Assembly (NCBI GenBank): GCA_018992685.1
Contig: JACVGT010000003.1
Span: forward strand, 62,001 to 126,000
Length of the DNA stretch: 64,000 nt
Reading direction: 5' to 3'
Source: Theionarchaea archaeon
Lineage (GTDB): Archaea; Methanobacteriota_B; Thermococci; Methanofastidiosales; SZ-28-30
How positions within the stretch are numbered: the stretch's first letter is position 1; every line of letters starts with the position of its first letter. The notes beneath the pieces are model-generated. The model ran no database searches. It saw nothing but the letters and a program-made list of their open reading frames with translations, and was not told where the DNA came from. This document shows, in pieces, positions 8,991 to 16,962 of this stretch. The position numbers and the translations under genes were made by a program.

Positions 8991-9091
8991 AGCAATCTTC
9001 GGAGGTGTTACCAGGATTGCGACTCTGATTTCCAGGGGTTGGGGTTTCTCCTAACACGAGAAAAGGGTCCCAGGAAGCCCCAACCTTTTTT
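8991..9091 (+). ncRNA. Candidate structured RNA (ncRNA or 5' leader with attenuator)
   Basis: Two hairpins fill the stretch from the predicted transcription start to a T run. Hairpin 1: GCAATC (8992-8997) with GATTGC (9015-9020), enclosing GGT/ACC (9004-9006/9010-9012). Hairpin 2: GGGGTTGGGG (9035-9044) with CCCCAACCTT (9078-9087; eight Watson-Crick and two G-U pairs) stacked on TTTCTC (9045-9050) with GAGAAA (9058-9063), loop CTAACAC, and a 14-base asymmetric bulge (9064-9077). T6 follows at 9086-9091, overlapping the end of the stem. It may be a stand-alone small RNA or a leader of the redox operon at 9130, which has its own TATA-like sequence at about 9101-9114. It matches no riboswitch class I can recall. 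Confidence 0.45.
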
Positions 9092-9129
9092 GAAAAAAGT
9101 ATTTAAGTTATAAGAGAGGAGAGAAACAG

Positions 9130-9543
9130 ATGAAATATATCTGGTTGGTAGCAGTATTCATCGGGATTGCAGGTATTTTCCTGGGATTCCAGCGCTATCA
9201 AGTAGACCACACAGAAGCTTTTGGAATGTATCCGTGTTTTCTGTGTGCAGCAGTGGATCCCGAGATGGACGTGATGGTATTTTCTGCTGTAGAATGCCCA
9301 TCATGCGATCTTGCAGTGGAACGGGTATTGCGGTTCTGCAGGCTGACGGGAATTCAGTACCGGGGTGCTTACTATGACGACTCACAGGAGACAGGTGCAG
9401 TCCTGCAGGAGCTGGGATTGGAGAAGAGAACAGATTTTCTGGTGGTAGTCTTTCACAGGGGAGTCATTATAGGAACCAGTACCAGTGCTGGTGCAGTAGA
9501 GGAGTACCTCTCTGACATAGCAAAGGAGGTGGCCCGGCTGTGA
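9130..9543 (+). CDS. Membrane-anchored thioredoxin-like protein
   Basis: 137 residues. An N-terminal hydrophobic helix (about 3-19) anchors a domain with a thioredoxin-like strand and redox motif, VFSAVECPSCDLAVERVLRFC (CPSC at about 57-60), ending in LVVVFHRGVIIG and a C-terminal helix. A second Cys pair, CFLC, at about 36-39 precedes the domain. The Trx domain should face outside. The GTG start of the following Fe-S protein overlaps its stop, so the two are coupled and probably exchange electrons or thiols. GTATTTAAG and TTATAAG (9100-9114) give a promoter 20-25 bases upstream, with a purine-rich site before the ATG. Confidence 0.65.
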   Translation: MKYIWLVAVFIGIAGIFLGFQRYQVDHTEAFGMYPCFLCAAVDPEMDVMVFSAVECPSCDLAVERVLRFCRLTGIQYRGAYYDDSQETGAVLQELGLEKRTDFLVVVFHRGVIIGTSTSAGAVEEYLSDIAKEVARL

Positions 9544-11225
9544 CGTACAAGGCTCCTCGGAGACTTGCCCAGCTTCTGACAATCATTGTGGTGAGTACTG
9601 GGGCTGTGGGTATTACGTTGTACTTTGTGGTGGTGCCTTTTCTGTATGCTCCCTACCAGTATTCTTCTGTTTCCGATCCACTAAGGATTCTGCAGTTTTA
9701 CATACTGGAGAACGCTATCCCATGGTTTCCCCTGGGGATTCTAGTCCTGGTATTCGCCATTTTTGGTCGGTTTTTTTGTGGGTGGGCCTGTCCTTTTGGA
9801 TTCTTCCAGGACATTGTCCACGTGTTTCGAGGCATAGATCTCCCCAGATCACTGCACAGTGTCATGACAAACGTGAAGTACGGTGTGCTGGTGGGAGTGT
9901 TTGCGGTGTGCTACTACACGGGAACTCCCTACTTTGATCGAATCAACCCTTTTGGTACGCTGGTAGCTGCAATTCCCCGCATGCTGGTGGTGGGATTTGC
10001 TGTGGACACCTGGATTATCATCCGGCTGACCATATTCTTCTTACTACTGATTTCATTTCTGTTTGTACACCGGTTCTGGTGCCGGTATTTATGTCCGGTG
10101 GGAGCCATGGCCGCAATCTTCAACAAGATTTCCCCCTTTCACCTCCAGTTTGATCCCTCTCGATGCTCACGGTGTGAGGACTGTCTTGAGGTCTGTCCCA
10201 CACGGGTGAACATTTTTGAAGTGGCCCGCAAGAGACCAGCAGAATGTATTCTATGTGGTGATTGCGCAGATGCTTGTTCTCAGCAGGCGCTGTCGTTGTC
10301 ATTTTCTGAAAAGGTTGTTATTGAGAGATACATTTCTCCTGAGGAATCATATGGACCATTGCACTATCCTCTTCCCCCCACACAGTATCCACAGAGAGGC
10401 TATCCTCCAGAGGGAGAGGACAAACCCATTTCTGACGTGAGTTTGAGAAAACTGAGGGGAATCAAAGGGAGGATCATCTGTTTTTATGAAAAAGAGAAAG
10501 AGATCCCCGCGTACCTCAAAGAGATTGAGAACCTTCCCAACATACAGAGCTGGCTGGTCAACATGCAGGAAAGCATCAACCTTGTCCAGCACTATCTACT
10601 CAAAGGACCTGCCTTATATATCAATGGACGAGTCTACACCGGGGACATGGGGGAGGATGCAGTGGTGTCCTACATGGTGAAAGACTATTTCATGCTGAAA
10701 AGGCTGAACCTTGTCTTCGATACCTCACGCTGCAGGCCCTGCAAAACCAGAGATTGCATGAATGTGTGCGAGAGAATAGACGTCACATTTGAATCCAGAA
10801 TCGAAGTTCATCCTCTGGCTGAGATGGACTGCTTTGCCTGCGGCGAATGTATTGTGGCCTGCAAGAGGGGGGGAGTGGGATTGGTTTATGGAGAACCCAA
10901 GATCAACTTTGAATTGAACCTTGCTCATCTTGAATCCCTCCAGGAGAAATTGCTGGAAACAGAACCCATGACCTTGAAAGCCTTCATTGAAAGAGATTCT
11001 GTACACTGCAATAAGGTCATTACCATGATGGCTGCTCTTGCTTTCCTGTCCAGAGGAAGAATCAGCTTTGAGCTAATCGATGCCCTAGAAGAACCTGAGA
11101 GGGCGAAAATTCACGAAATTAATTTCCTGCCAACGATTGTGGTGGGGCAATTCAAGACCCTGGGAGTCCCCACAGAGGGATCGCTGGTGCTCCTGATTAG
11201 AAGAAATGCAAGGTGGAAGGCATGA
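9540..11225 (+). CDS. NapH/CcoG-like membrane Fe-S protein with two thioredoxin-like domains
   Basis: 561 residues, GTG start overlapping the upstream stop. Residues 10-180 hold about five membrane helices with CGWACP (80-85) and CRYLCP (181-186), the two CxxxCP motifs of the NapH/CcoG/RdxA family. A 2x[4Fe-4S] ferredoxin domain follows (Cys 209, 212, 215, 219; 236, 239, 242, 246). About 308-385 looks like a thioredoxin fold without cysteines (GPALYINGRVYTGD). A second 2x[4Fe-4S] domain has Cys 398, 401, 406, 410 and 431, 434, 437, 441. The C-terminal 85 residues again resemble a thioredoxin fold with a single Cys490 and cis-Pro-like FLPTIVVG. It presumably moves electrons across or along the membrane; this order of domains is unfamiliar to me. 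Confidence 0.75.
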   Translation: MTYKAPRRLAQLLTIIVVSTGAVGITLYFVVVPFLYAPYQYSSVSDPLRILQFYILENAIPWFPLGILVLVFAIFGRFFCGWACPFGFFQDIVHVFRGIDLPRSLHSVMTNVKYGVLVGVFAVCYYTGTPYFDRINPFGTLVAAIPRMLVVGFAVDTWIIIRLTIFFLLLISFLFVHRFWCRYLCPVGAMAAIFNKISPFHLQFDPSRCSRCEDCLEVCPTRVNIFEVARKRPAECILCGDCADACSQQALSLSFSEKVVIERYISPEESYGPLHYPLPPTQYPQRGYPPEGEDKPISDVSLRKLRGIKGRIICFYEKEKEIPAYLKEIENLPNIQSWLVNMQESINLVQHYLLKGPALYINGRVYTGDMGEDAVVSYMVKDYFMLKRLNLVFDTSRCRPCKTRDCMNVCERIDVTFESRIEVHPLAEMDCFACGECIVACKRGGVGLVYGEPKINFELNLAHLESLQEKLLETEPMTLKAFIERDSVHCNKVITMMAALAFLSRGRISFELIDALEEPERAKIHEINFLPTIVVGQFKTLGVPTEGSLVLLIRRNARWKA

Positions 11226-11776
11226 AAACGGTGGTGGGCATTACAGGTGCTTCAGGAACGATCTATGGGATCAGGCTTCTGCAGGTCTTGCCGGGTGAGA
11301 AGTTCGTGGTGGTTACTGAAAATGGGAAGGCCCTGATCACTGAGGAAACTCAGTATTGTCTTGAGGACATTAAGGGCATGGGGACGGTTTATGAAGATCA
11401 TGAACTGGATGCTCCCTTCTCCTCAGGGAGTTTTCTCTTTGACAGCCTGGTGGTGGCCCCTTGTTCGACCTCAACATTATCCAAGATTGCCTGTGGAATT
11501 TCAGATACACTGATTACCCGATGTGCATCCGTGGCTCTCAAGGAGCGGAGAACCCTGGTGCTCGTTCCCCGGGAAACACCACTGAGCACAGTCCTGCTGC
11601 AGAACATGGCAAAGTTGTCCATGCAGGGAGCTTCCATCCTGCCTGCCATGCCTGCTTTCTATCAAAAGCCTCAGACAGTGAAAGACATGGTTGATTTCGT
11701 GGTGGGAAAGATCCTGGATCAACTAGGAGTAGAACACCAGCTGTTTCAACGATGGAATCCTCTCAAAGTTCCCTGA
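11222..11776 (+). CDS. ubiX: UbiX-type flavin prenyltransferase
   Basis: 184 residues. UbiX/Pad1 enzymes attach dimethylallyl phosphate to FMN to make the prenyl-FMN cofactor of UbiD decarboxylases. Visible signatures: VVGITGASGTIYGIRLL (N-terminal FMN-binding loop), LVVAPCSTSTLSKIACGISDTLITRCASVALKERR, and LVPRETPLSTVLLQNMAKLSMQGASILPAMPAFY near the C-terminus. The ATG at 11222 overlaps the preceding TGA (ATGA); a GTG at 11213 is possible but the purine-rich AGGTGGAAGG just before 11222 favours the later start. No UbiD partner is in this window. Its place at the end of a redox operon suggests the UbiD-linked chemistry or a related flavin step is tied to that Fe-S protein. Confidence 0.88.
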   Translation: MKTVVGITGASGTIYGIRLLQVLPGEKFVVVTENGKALITEETQYCLEDIKGMGTVYEDHELDAPFSSGSFLFDSLVVAPCSTSTLSKIACGISDTLITRCASVALKERRTLVLVPRETPLSTVLLQNMAKLSMQGASILPAMPAFYQKPQTVKDMVDFVVGKILDQLGVEHQLFQRWNPLKVP

Positions 11777-12004
11777 GGATGACACAGGCAGAATTCTGAC
11801 TGGGACAGATCTGGTAGGTCCCGCTCACTTGGATCATGGACAAATGAGTCCTGGAGCAGCTCTCTCATGTTTTCCTGGAAGGTTCAATCGTACTATTTCA
11901 GGAGATTTATGAAGGAAAACCATCTTATTTTCTATTTGGAATTCATTTCTTGTCTTTTCTCAGCACTATTCTCCTCTGCTCCTTCTTTCTACTCGTATCG
12001 TAAC

Positions 12005-12013
12005 CTTTATATA
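12005..12013 (+). promoter_or_regulatory. TATA box deciding the htpX start
   Basis: CTTTATATA centred 26 bases before the ATG at 12035. This rules against an in-frame ATG at 11867 that would add 56 residues. Confidence 0.65.
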
Positions 12014-12034
12014 ATTCAGAGAACACCTTCAGGT

Positions 12035-12898
12035 ATGAAGACTGCTCTCCTCATGGGTATTCTTACAGGCCTCCTTATGGCTACAGGCTACATCATCGGG
12101 ATGGTGGTGGGCATTGATCCCTTCATCATGGTGACGGTTGCATTTGCTCTGGCCATGGCGCTGAATCTTGTGTCCTACTGGTATTCAGATAGAATTGTCT
12201 TGAAAATGTATGGAGCAGATACTGTTTCTGAGAATATTGCTCCTGAACTGTATTCCATGATCTCCCAGCTCGCTCTGAAAGCAGGAGTTCCCACACCCAA
12301 GATTGCCATCATCAACAGTGAGACTCCCAATGCTTTTGCCACAGGACGGAACCCTGACAATGCCGTGGTGGCAGTAACAAGTGGTGCTCTCAGCTTGCTG
12401 CGCAGAGAGGAGTTGGAAGCAGTACTGGCTCATGAACTGGGCCACATCAAGAACAAGGACATGTTCATCTCAACAGTAGCTGCTGTTCTTGCAGGAACTA
12501 TTGGATATTTGGGATTCATGGGGCGCATGATGCTGTGGACCAGAGGGTCACGGAGGGATTCTGGTTATGAACAGCTTATTGGAGTAGTGCTTCTTGCTGT
12601 TTTCATTCCTCTGGCAGCTTTGATGATCCGTCTGGCCATTTCACGCGGCCGCGAATATCAGGCAGATGAAAGTGGAGCCGTCATTTCTGGAAACCCCAAT
12701 GCACTGGCAGATGCACTGATCCGCATAGAAGACGTGGTCGCCCGCAGGCCCCTCAGGCAGGGAAGCCCTGCCACAGCCCACCTGTTCATTGTCAATCCGT
12801 TCAAGGCAGATAGCCTCATCCAATTACTGTCTACCCATCCTACCACGGCTTCACGGGTAAAAAGGCTGCGGGAATTGGCGCAGACTCCCTACCGATAG
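12035..12898 (+). CDS. htpX: HtpX-type membrane zinc metalloprotease
   Basis: 287 residues from this start, the usual HtpX length. M48-family integral membrane protease that degrades damaged membrane proteins. Two N-terminal membrane helices (about 3-24 and 28-48), the zinc motif HELGH at 133-137, two further helices (about 144-165 and 183-203), and the third ligand Glu207 in REYQAD. NAFATGRNPDNAVVAVTSGAL matches the family strand before the active site, and STHPTTASRVKRL its conserved C-terminus. Monocistronic by its own leaderless promoter; no regulator is adjacent. Confidence 0.92.
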   Translation: MKTALLMGILTGLLMATGYIIGMVVGIDPFIMVTVAFALAMALNLVSYWYSDRIVLKMYGADTVSENIAPELYSMISQLALKAGVPTPKIAIINSETPNAFATGRNPDNAVVAVTSGALSLLRREELEAVLAHELGHIKNKDMFISTVAAVLAGTIGYLGFMGRMMLWTRGSRRDSGYEQLIGVVLLAVFIPLAALMIRLAISRGREYQADESGAVISGNPNALADALIRIEDVVARRPLRQGSPATAHLFIVNPFKADSLIQLLSTHPTTASRVKRLRELAQTPYR

Positions 12899-12935
12899 AC
12901 CAAACCTTTATATTCTTCAAATGCTATTCCCCCCT

Positions 12936-14186
12936 ATGAAAGTCCCCTACGGCAGCAAATTGGCCTTGTACCGCCTGCCTGACATGTCGCTGGCAGACAT
13001 TGTGAAAAGGGCTGCTCAGGAAAAGGTGACTGGATATATCAGGGTGACGACAGAGAAAGAGGAACTCGTTGATTTCTACATCTTCCTCTTGAGAGGAGAT
13101 GTTGTAGGTGGGTATTCAGAATCTGGCAAGGAACAGGTGTTCGGTGACCCTGCATATACTGGTGCTTTTTACCCCTTTGACAAAGGATTAGTTGACGTGA
13201 GGGGTCTGGGGGAGTCGGTGGTGTCTCTGCTGGCAGGTAACTATCCTGAAATGGCAGTGAGTACCTCTACCATACCCGACATTCCTGAGGAGGAACGCGT
13301 GCCGGAAGACACCCGATACCTGGTGATAGCAAACATGAGGATACCACAGGGTGATCTGCTGGACTTTCAGTTGGCTGTCCATGTTACTGATTTCTGGGAG
13401 CTCCTTGATGATCTTGAACAGCGTGCCCTCACTGGATATTTCAGAATTTTTGCAGAAGAAGATGAAGCTCCTCGAGATGGCTGCGTGTTCTTCTCAGGAG
13501 GGAAAGCAGTGGGTGCATTGTATGAGTCAGCAGCGGAGTTGAAGTATGGAGATGAAGCTCTATTCAAAATACTGTTCATATTTTCCTTAGAGAAGGGAAT
13601 TATTGATTTTCATGAGTTGAAACCCATATATCTGAAGACTGTGTTGAAGTATTCTGCCCTCAAGCTGTCTGGAACTCCTCAGGAGGTCTTCCACCGTATA
13701 GAAGAGGAGGAACTGGAAGCCATAACAAAGGTCCGCTCTTACTTTGGGATTCCAGAGGGAGACCAGGTTATTTCTACCCATGTACGAGAGCTGGCTGCCC
13801 TGGAAATTCTGCTCCGGACTCTCAAGGACAGAGGAATCGAAGGATATCTGGTGCTGTCCTCACACAGAGGGGCGGGTATCATGATTGTTCAGGGAGGTCT
13901 TCCTCGCGCTGCATTCCACCAGTCAGGCGACAGAGAATTGCAGGCAGGGAAAGCTCTGGAGGCATTCATGGATCAGATCCAGGAAGAAACGAATGTCAAG
14001 ATATTCACGCTCTCCCGTGAAGAAGTGGAAAAAGCCCTGAACCGCAAGGAAGCCTCTATCAGGGATTCAGACTCTGTGAGCGAGGCCATTGTGCATGAAC
14101 TGGGAGAAGATCTCTTCATTGAAATCAAGGAAGCTCACCGGTTCAAAGCAGAGTTTGAAAGGCGGAGGAAGAAGGTCAGTGATTAG
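12936..14186 (+). CDS. Three-repeat sensor-like protein (DUF2226/DUF4388-like)
   Basis: 416 residues, soluble. Three copies of one motif can be aligned by eye: a helical lead-in, then TGYIRV...DFYIFLLRGDVVGG (about 32-60), TGYFRIF...GCVFFSGGKAVGA (about 165-195) and EGYLVLS...GIMIVQGGLPRAA (about 305-330). The pattern G-Y-hydrophobic...F-hydrophobic-G-G is that of DUF2226 and bacterial DUF4388 domains, often found with signalling proteins. The last 60 residues are a charged helix. An in-frame ATG at 12921 lies only about 12 bases after the TATA box CTTTATATTC (12905-12914); the ATG at 12936 sits 26 bases away and is preferred. Role unknown. Confidence 0.55.
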   Translation: MKVPYGSKLALYRLPDMSLADIVKRAAQEKVTGYIRVTTEKEELVDFYIFLLRGDVVGGYSESGKEQVFGDPAYTGAFYPFDKGLVDVRGLGESVVSLLAGNYPEMAVSTSTIPDIPEEERVPEDTRYLVIANMRIPQGDLLDFQLAVHVTDFWELLDDLEQRALTGYFRIFAEEDEAPRDGCVFFSGGKAVGALYESAAELKYGDEALFKILFIFSLEKGIIDFHELKPIYLKTVLKYSALKLSGTPQEVFHRIEEEELEAITKVRSYFGIPEGDQVISTHVRELAALEILLRTLKDRGIEGYLVLSSHRGAGIMIVQGGLPRAAFHQSGDRELQAGKALEAFMDQIQEETNVKIFTLSREEVEKALNRKEASIRDSDSVSEAIVHELGEDLFIEIKEAHRFKAEFERRRKKVSD

Positions 14187-14226
14187 AAAGAGAACACTTC
14201 GAAACCATCGTTCATGACAGCAGTTG

Positions 14227-15360
14227 CTATTTGAATGCCAGTTTTATCAATGGTGGTGTAATGAAGGTGGTTACCAGCACTATGGCCACTGTCAGTGAAT
14301 AAACCAGAGATGAGATGACACCAGCTGTCAGCCCCATGGACGCGATGATCAGCGCCACTTCCAGGCGAGGGACCATTCCAACGCCAACCTGCAGAGCTTC
14401 ACGTGGAGAAAGACCTCCCACAACCGCCAGGATTCCTGATCCCAGAACCTTGCCTCCAATGGCTGCAACCACCACCAGGACTGCCATTCCCAGCATGGTG
14501 ATCTCATGAAGGTTGGTATTCACACCAATGTTGACAAAGAAGAGAGGAACAAAAAAGCCATATCCTATTGCATTGATCTTGCTCTCAACGGATTCCTTTC
14601 GGGAGCTTCTACTCATGACAATACCAGCAATAAAAGCTCCTGTGATTCCTGCTACCTGTGCTCGCTCTGCTATAACAGCCATGGACAACACGAAAATAAT
14701 GGCCACAGCCAGGGACGCTTCCTGCGTTCGCATTCGTGTGACCCAGGTGTCCAGCCTATCAGAAAGCCAGAACCCTGCTTTCAAACTGACTATGAAGAAC
14801 AGGGCCATGACACCAGTGAGCTCCAGGACACCCAGAACGGAGAATTCCTGATCAAGTGAAACTCCTCTCACAACGGTAAACACAATAATGCCGATGACAT
14901 CGTCAATAACAGCAGCTCCCAGGATGGTCATCCCCACACTTGTGTTAAGCTTCCCGATATCCATGAGCGTTCTCACGGTAATCCCCACACTCGTTGCAGT
15001 GAGGATTGTACCCAGGAAGAGTGAATCGACTGTGTTCCATCCATACGAATACCCTACCAGAAAAGCAAGACAAAAAGGAAGTCCCACTCCTCCCAGGGCC
15101 GCAAGCAGCGAGACCAGGCCGGTTTTCTTCATTTCCTCAAGGTCAGTTTCAAGCCCTGCCAGAAACATCAGAAGAATAATGCCGATTCCTGAAATATCAT
15201 TCATGGCGGGGTCAGGGGAAAAAAGGCGGAGCAAGGAGGGACCAAGAGCAAGACCCACCAGGAGTTCCCCCAAAACAGATGGAAGTTTAGCTCTTTCGGC
15301 TAATTCTCCTCCAATTTTGGCCATCAGCAAAAAAAACATAATCTGTATTAGAAATTCCAT
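14227..15360 (-). CDS. CPA2-family Na+(K+)/H+ antiporter
   Basis: 377 residues, about eleven to twelve membrane helices. Monovalent cation/proton antiporter of the NapA/KefB type. Signatures: the N-terminal GELLVGLALGPSLL, GLETDLEEMKKTG, TATSVGITVRTLMDIGKL (the unwound helix), and GAAVIDDVIGIIVF with the Asp-Asp pair that in NapA-type transporters binds Na+ and H+ and makes exchange electrogenic. There is no C-terminal TrkA-N regulatory domain. The CBS-domain gene ten bases upstream is in the same orientation and is the probable regulatory partner. Confidence 0.88.
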   Translation of the reverse strand: MEFLIQIMFFLLMAKIGGELAERAKLPSVLGELLVGLALGPSLLRLFSPDPAMNDISGIGIILLMFLAGLETDLEEMKKTGLVSLLAALGGVGLPFCLAFLVGYSYGWNTVDSLFLGTILTATSVGITVRTLMDIGKLNTSVGMTILGAAVIDDVIGIIVFTVVRGVSLDQEFSVLGVLELTGVMALFFIVSLKAGFWLSDRLDTWVTRMRTQEASLAVAIIFVLSMAVIAERAQVAGITGAFIAGIVMSRSSRKESVESKINAIGYGFFVPLFFVNIGVNTNLHEITMLGMAVLVVVAAIGGKVLGSGILAVVGGLSPREALQVGVGMVPRLEVALIIASMGLTAGVISSLVYSLTVAIVLVTTFITPPLIKLAFK

Positions 15361-15370
15361 GATATCACTG

Positions 15371-15883
15371 TCATATGAGTATTCTCAAGATGAGGAGCAG
15401 GTCCTTGACTCCTATGAGGCCAATGCACTTCCTGTTCTTGGTCACGGGCAGATGTCGAATCTTGTTATTGCGCATGATACGGGCAGCATCCTCCAATTTT
15501 GCATCAGGAGAAATGCAAATTGGATTCCGGGTCATAATGTCACCGACTGTTTCTGCACTTCTAAAAAACAGAGATCTGTACCCCAGCCCACCAATGCCGG
15601 TATGAGGAAGGGGTTTAGAAATCAGCTTCATCAGATCACTTTCTGTCACCAATCCCACAACGTCTCCCTTAGAACTGACAACGGTAAAACAGGTTTCCTC
15701 CTTTTCTTTGAGCTCATGCAGGAGATCCTGAAGAGACATGTCCTCCTTCACTGAAGGGATGTCTCTCATGATGTCTTTCACCTTCATTTTTGCAGGAAAT
15801 ACAATTTCTTTCCGAGTTTCAGCTTTCTGAGAGGTTTTCATCTCCTCGAGAGCTTCGTGCAGAAAACTCCTCTTGATGGGCAT
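15371..15883 (-). CDS. CBS-domain protein, probable antiporter regulator
   Basis: 170 residues. A paired CBS module: CBS1 from about 35 (VKDIMRDIPSVKEDMSLQDLLHEL to VVGLVTESDLMKL) and CBS2 from about 113 (VGDIMTRNPICISPDAKLEDAARIM to GLIGVKDLLLILRIL). CBS pairs bind adenine nucleotides such as ATP or AMP and gate transporters and enzymes. The first 33 residues are a charged extension. Promoter CCTTATAAG at about 15907-15915 (minus strand) is 28 bases before the ATG, so this gene leads the operon and the antiporter follows after ten bases. Confidence 0.82.
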   Translation of the reverse strand: MPIKRSFLHEALEEMKTSQKAETRKEIVFPAKMKVKDIMRDIPSVKEDMSLQDLLHELKEKEETCFTVVSSKGDVVGLVTESDLMKLISKPLPHTGIGGLGYRSLFFRSAETVGDIMTRNPICISPDAKLEDAARIMRNNKIRHLPVTKNRKCIGLIGVKDLLLILRILI

Positions 15884-16052
15884 CGTTGATTCTTTCTTAG
15901 AATAGACTTATAAGGTTTTCCCAGCAATGAAAATGGCTACCAGCAGGAGCAAAAGTGACAGGAAAGAACCCACAGCCTGACAAGCCCCCAGTATCTGACG
16001 GTCGAATGACGTGACGTACCACCAAAAAGAATGGACACAGAAGGGTACATTC

Positions 16053-16460
16053 TCAGCTGAACTCTAAGAATCTAATTTCCACTATTTCTGGTAGGCTTTT
16101 CAATTCTCTCTCCAGCTCACTGCTCACGACATCTGCCGTGCACATATCCAGCATTTTTACTGACGTGTACAGACCAGGGTCATCTTCTACCATTTCGCCT
16201 TCTGCATAGATGATGTTAATGTTGTGGGTCCCCAGCATGGAATCCACTTTGGCCATAGCCCCGGGAACATTTTTCATAAGCAGATTCATTTCCACCAGTT
16301 TGACCCCTGAGGATGCGAGCTTGGTAATAACAGCTTCCCGTGACCGCGTGTCTGCCTCGATGAGGACGTATGCACCTGAGTCGATTCTGAGTATCTCTGA
16401 GAGTTCTTGGGGAAGAATCAGCGACTTGCCTTTGACCTTGACGATCCAGTAATTCTTCAT
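16053..16460 (-). CDS. Small ACT-domain protein with AbrB-like N-terminus
   Basis: 135 residues. Residues 1-35 (KVKGKSLILPQELSEILRID...YVLIEAD) resemble a SpoVT/AbrB swapped-hairpin DNA-binding domain; residues about 55-135 are an ACT domain (VEMNLLMKNVPGAMAKVDSML then the strand NINIIYAEG), which usually binds an amino acid. I infer a ligand-responsive small regulator; that is a guess from domain types. GAGGTG precedes the ATG, and a TATA-like CTTAATAAG lies at about 16494-16503 (minus strand). Transcribed divergently from the large HTH regulator 500 bases away. Confidence 0.6.
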   Translation of the reverse strand: MKNYWIVKVKGKSLILPQELSEILRIDSGAYVLIEADTRSREAVITKLASSGVKLVEMNLLMKNVPGAMAKVDSMLGTHNINIIYAEGEMVEDDPGLYTSVKMLDMCTADVVSSELERELKSLPEIVEIRFLEFS

Positions 16461-16665
16461 AGCAACACCTCAAGCTCAGATTCCAGAAGCCTTCTTATTA
16501 AGGTTTTTGGCTTCTCATCGTACGTCACTTCTTGATTCATGAAGCTCATCATACAGGCAATTGAGGAAATGTCGCAGCTTCTCCAAGCTCCGGGCGGCTT
16601 CATGAATTTCACCATGATCCTGGCTACAAGTTCTTGATTATTGTTCCCTTTTGTACTTAAAAACC

Positions 16666-16688
16666 TGTAGATATTAGCTTAATCTACA
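16666..16688. promoter_or_regulatory. Inverted repeat TGTAGAT-9-ATCTACA
   Basis: Seven-base arms, T GTAGAT at 16666-16672 and ATCTAC A at 16682-16688, nine-base spacer ATTAGCTTA. It lies upstream of both promoters of the HTH regulator and shares its arms with the repeat at 16760. Operator function is inferred. Confidence 0.45.
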
Positions 16689-16759
16689 ATTTCCTTTCTC
16701 GTGTGAAAATCACAGTCCCATTTTTCGCAAGAATGACCCAACTCATGGTATATTCTGTT

Positions 16760-16777
16760 GTAGATTTCGCAATCTAC
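16760..16777. promoter_or_regulatory. Inverted repeat GTAGATT-4-AATCTAC
   Basis: Seven-base arms (16760-16766 and 16771-16777) around TCGC. Second copy of the GTAGAT/ATCTAC arms within 100 bases, consistent with an operator pair, perhaps for the adjacent regulator itself. Confidence 0.45.
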
Positions 16778-16962
16778 TGAGTCCCTGGGAGGGTAAGATT
16801 GGAGATTCTTGAGAAATTATGAAAGGATCGTAGAGTGTAACCCGAAAAACTTATATCCTCGGTGTGCTATAATAAGGTAGTCAGGAGAACTGAGCATATC
16901 AATCAAGACGGAACGAAAGGTTTATAAACGCTCAGTGGGAAGTCCAGAGAAAAGGTGTAGAA

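Larger units (their letters stand above)
16461..16962. other. 502-base divergent intergenic region with operators and promoters
   Basis: Holds the promoter of the ACT gene on the left, two GTAGAT...ATCTAC inverted repeats (entered separately), and two plus-strand BRE/TATA elements: CCCGAAAAACTTATATCC ending at about 16858, and ACGAAAGGTTTATAAAC at about 16912-16928 (the latter serves the gene at 16963). No open frame with a ribosome site and no tRNA-like fold was seen. The first promoter would start a transcript near 16878, about 85 bases before the coding start. Confidence 0.5.

Noticed and set aside
14888-15754. 288-codon plus-strand open frame across the antiporter and CBS genes
   Set aside because: Antisense to two well-recognised protein families and crosses their gap; low-complexity Ser/Pro/Arg content.
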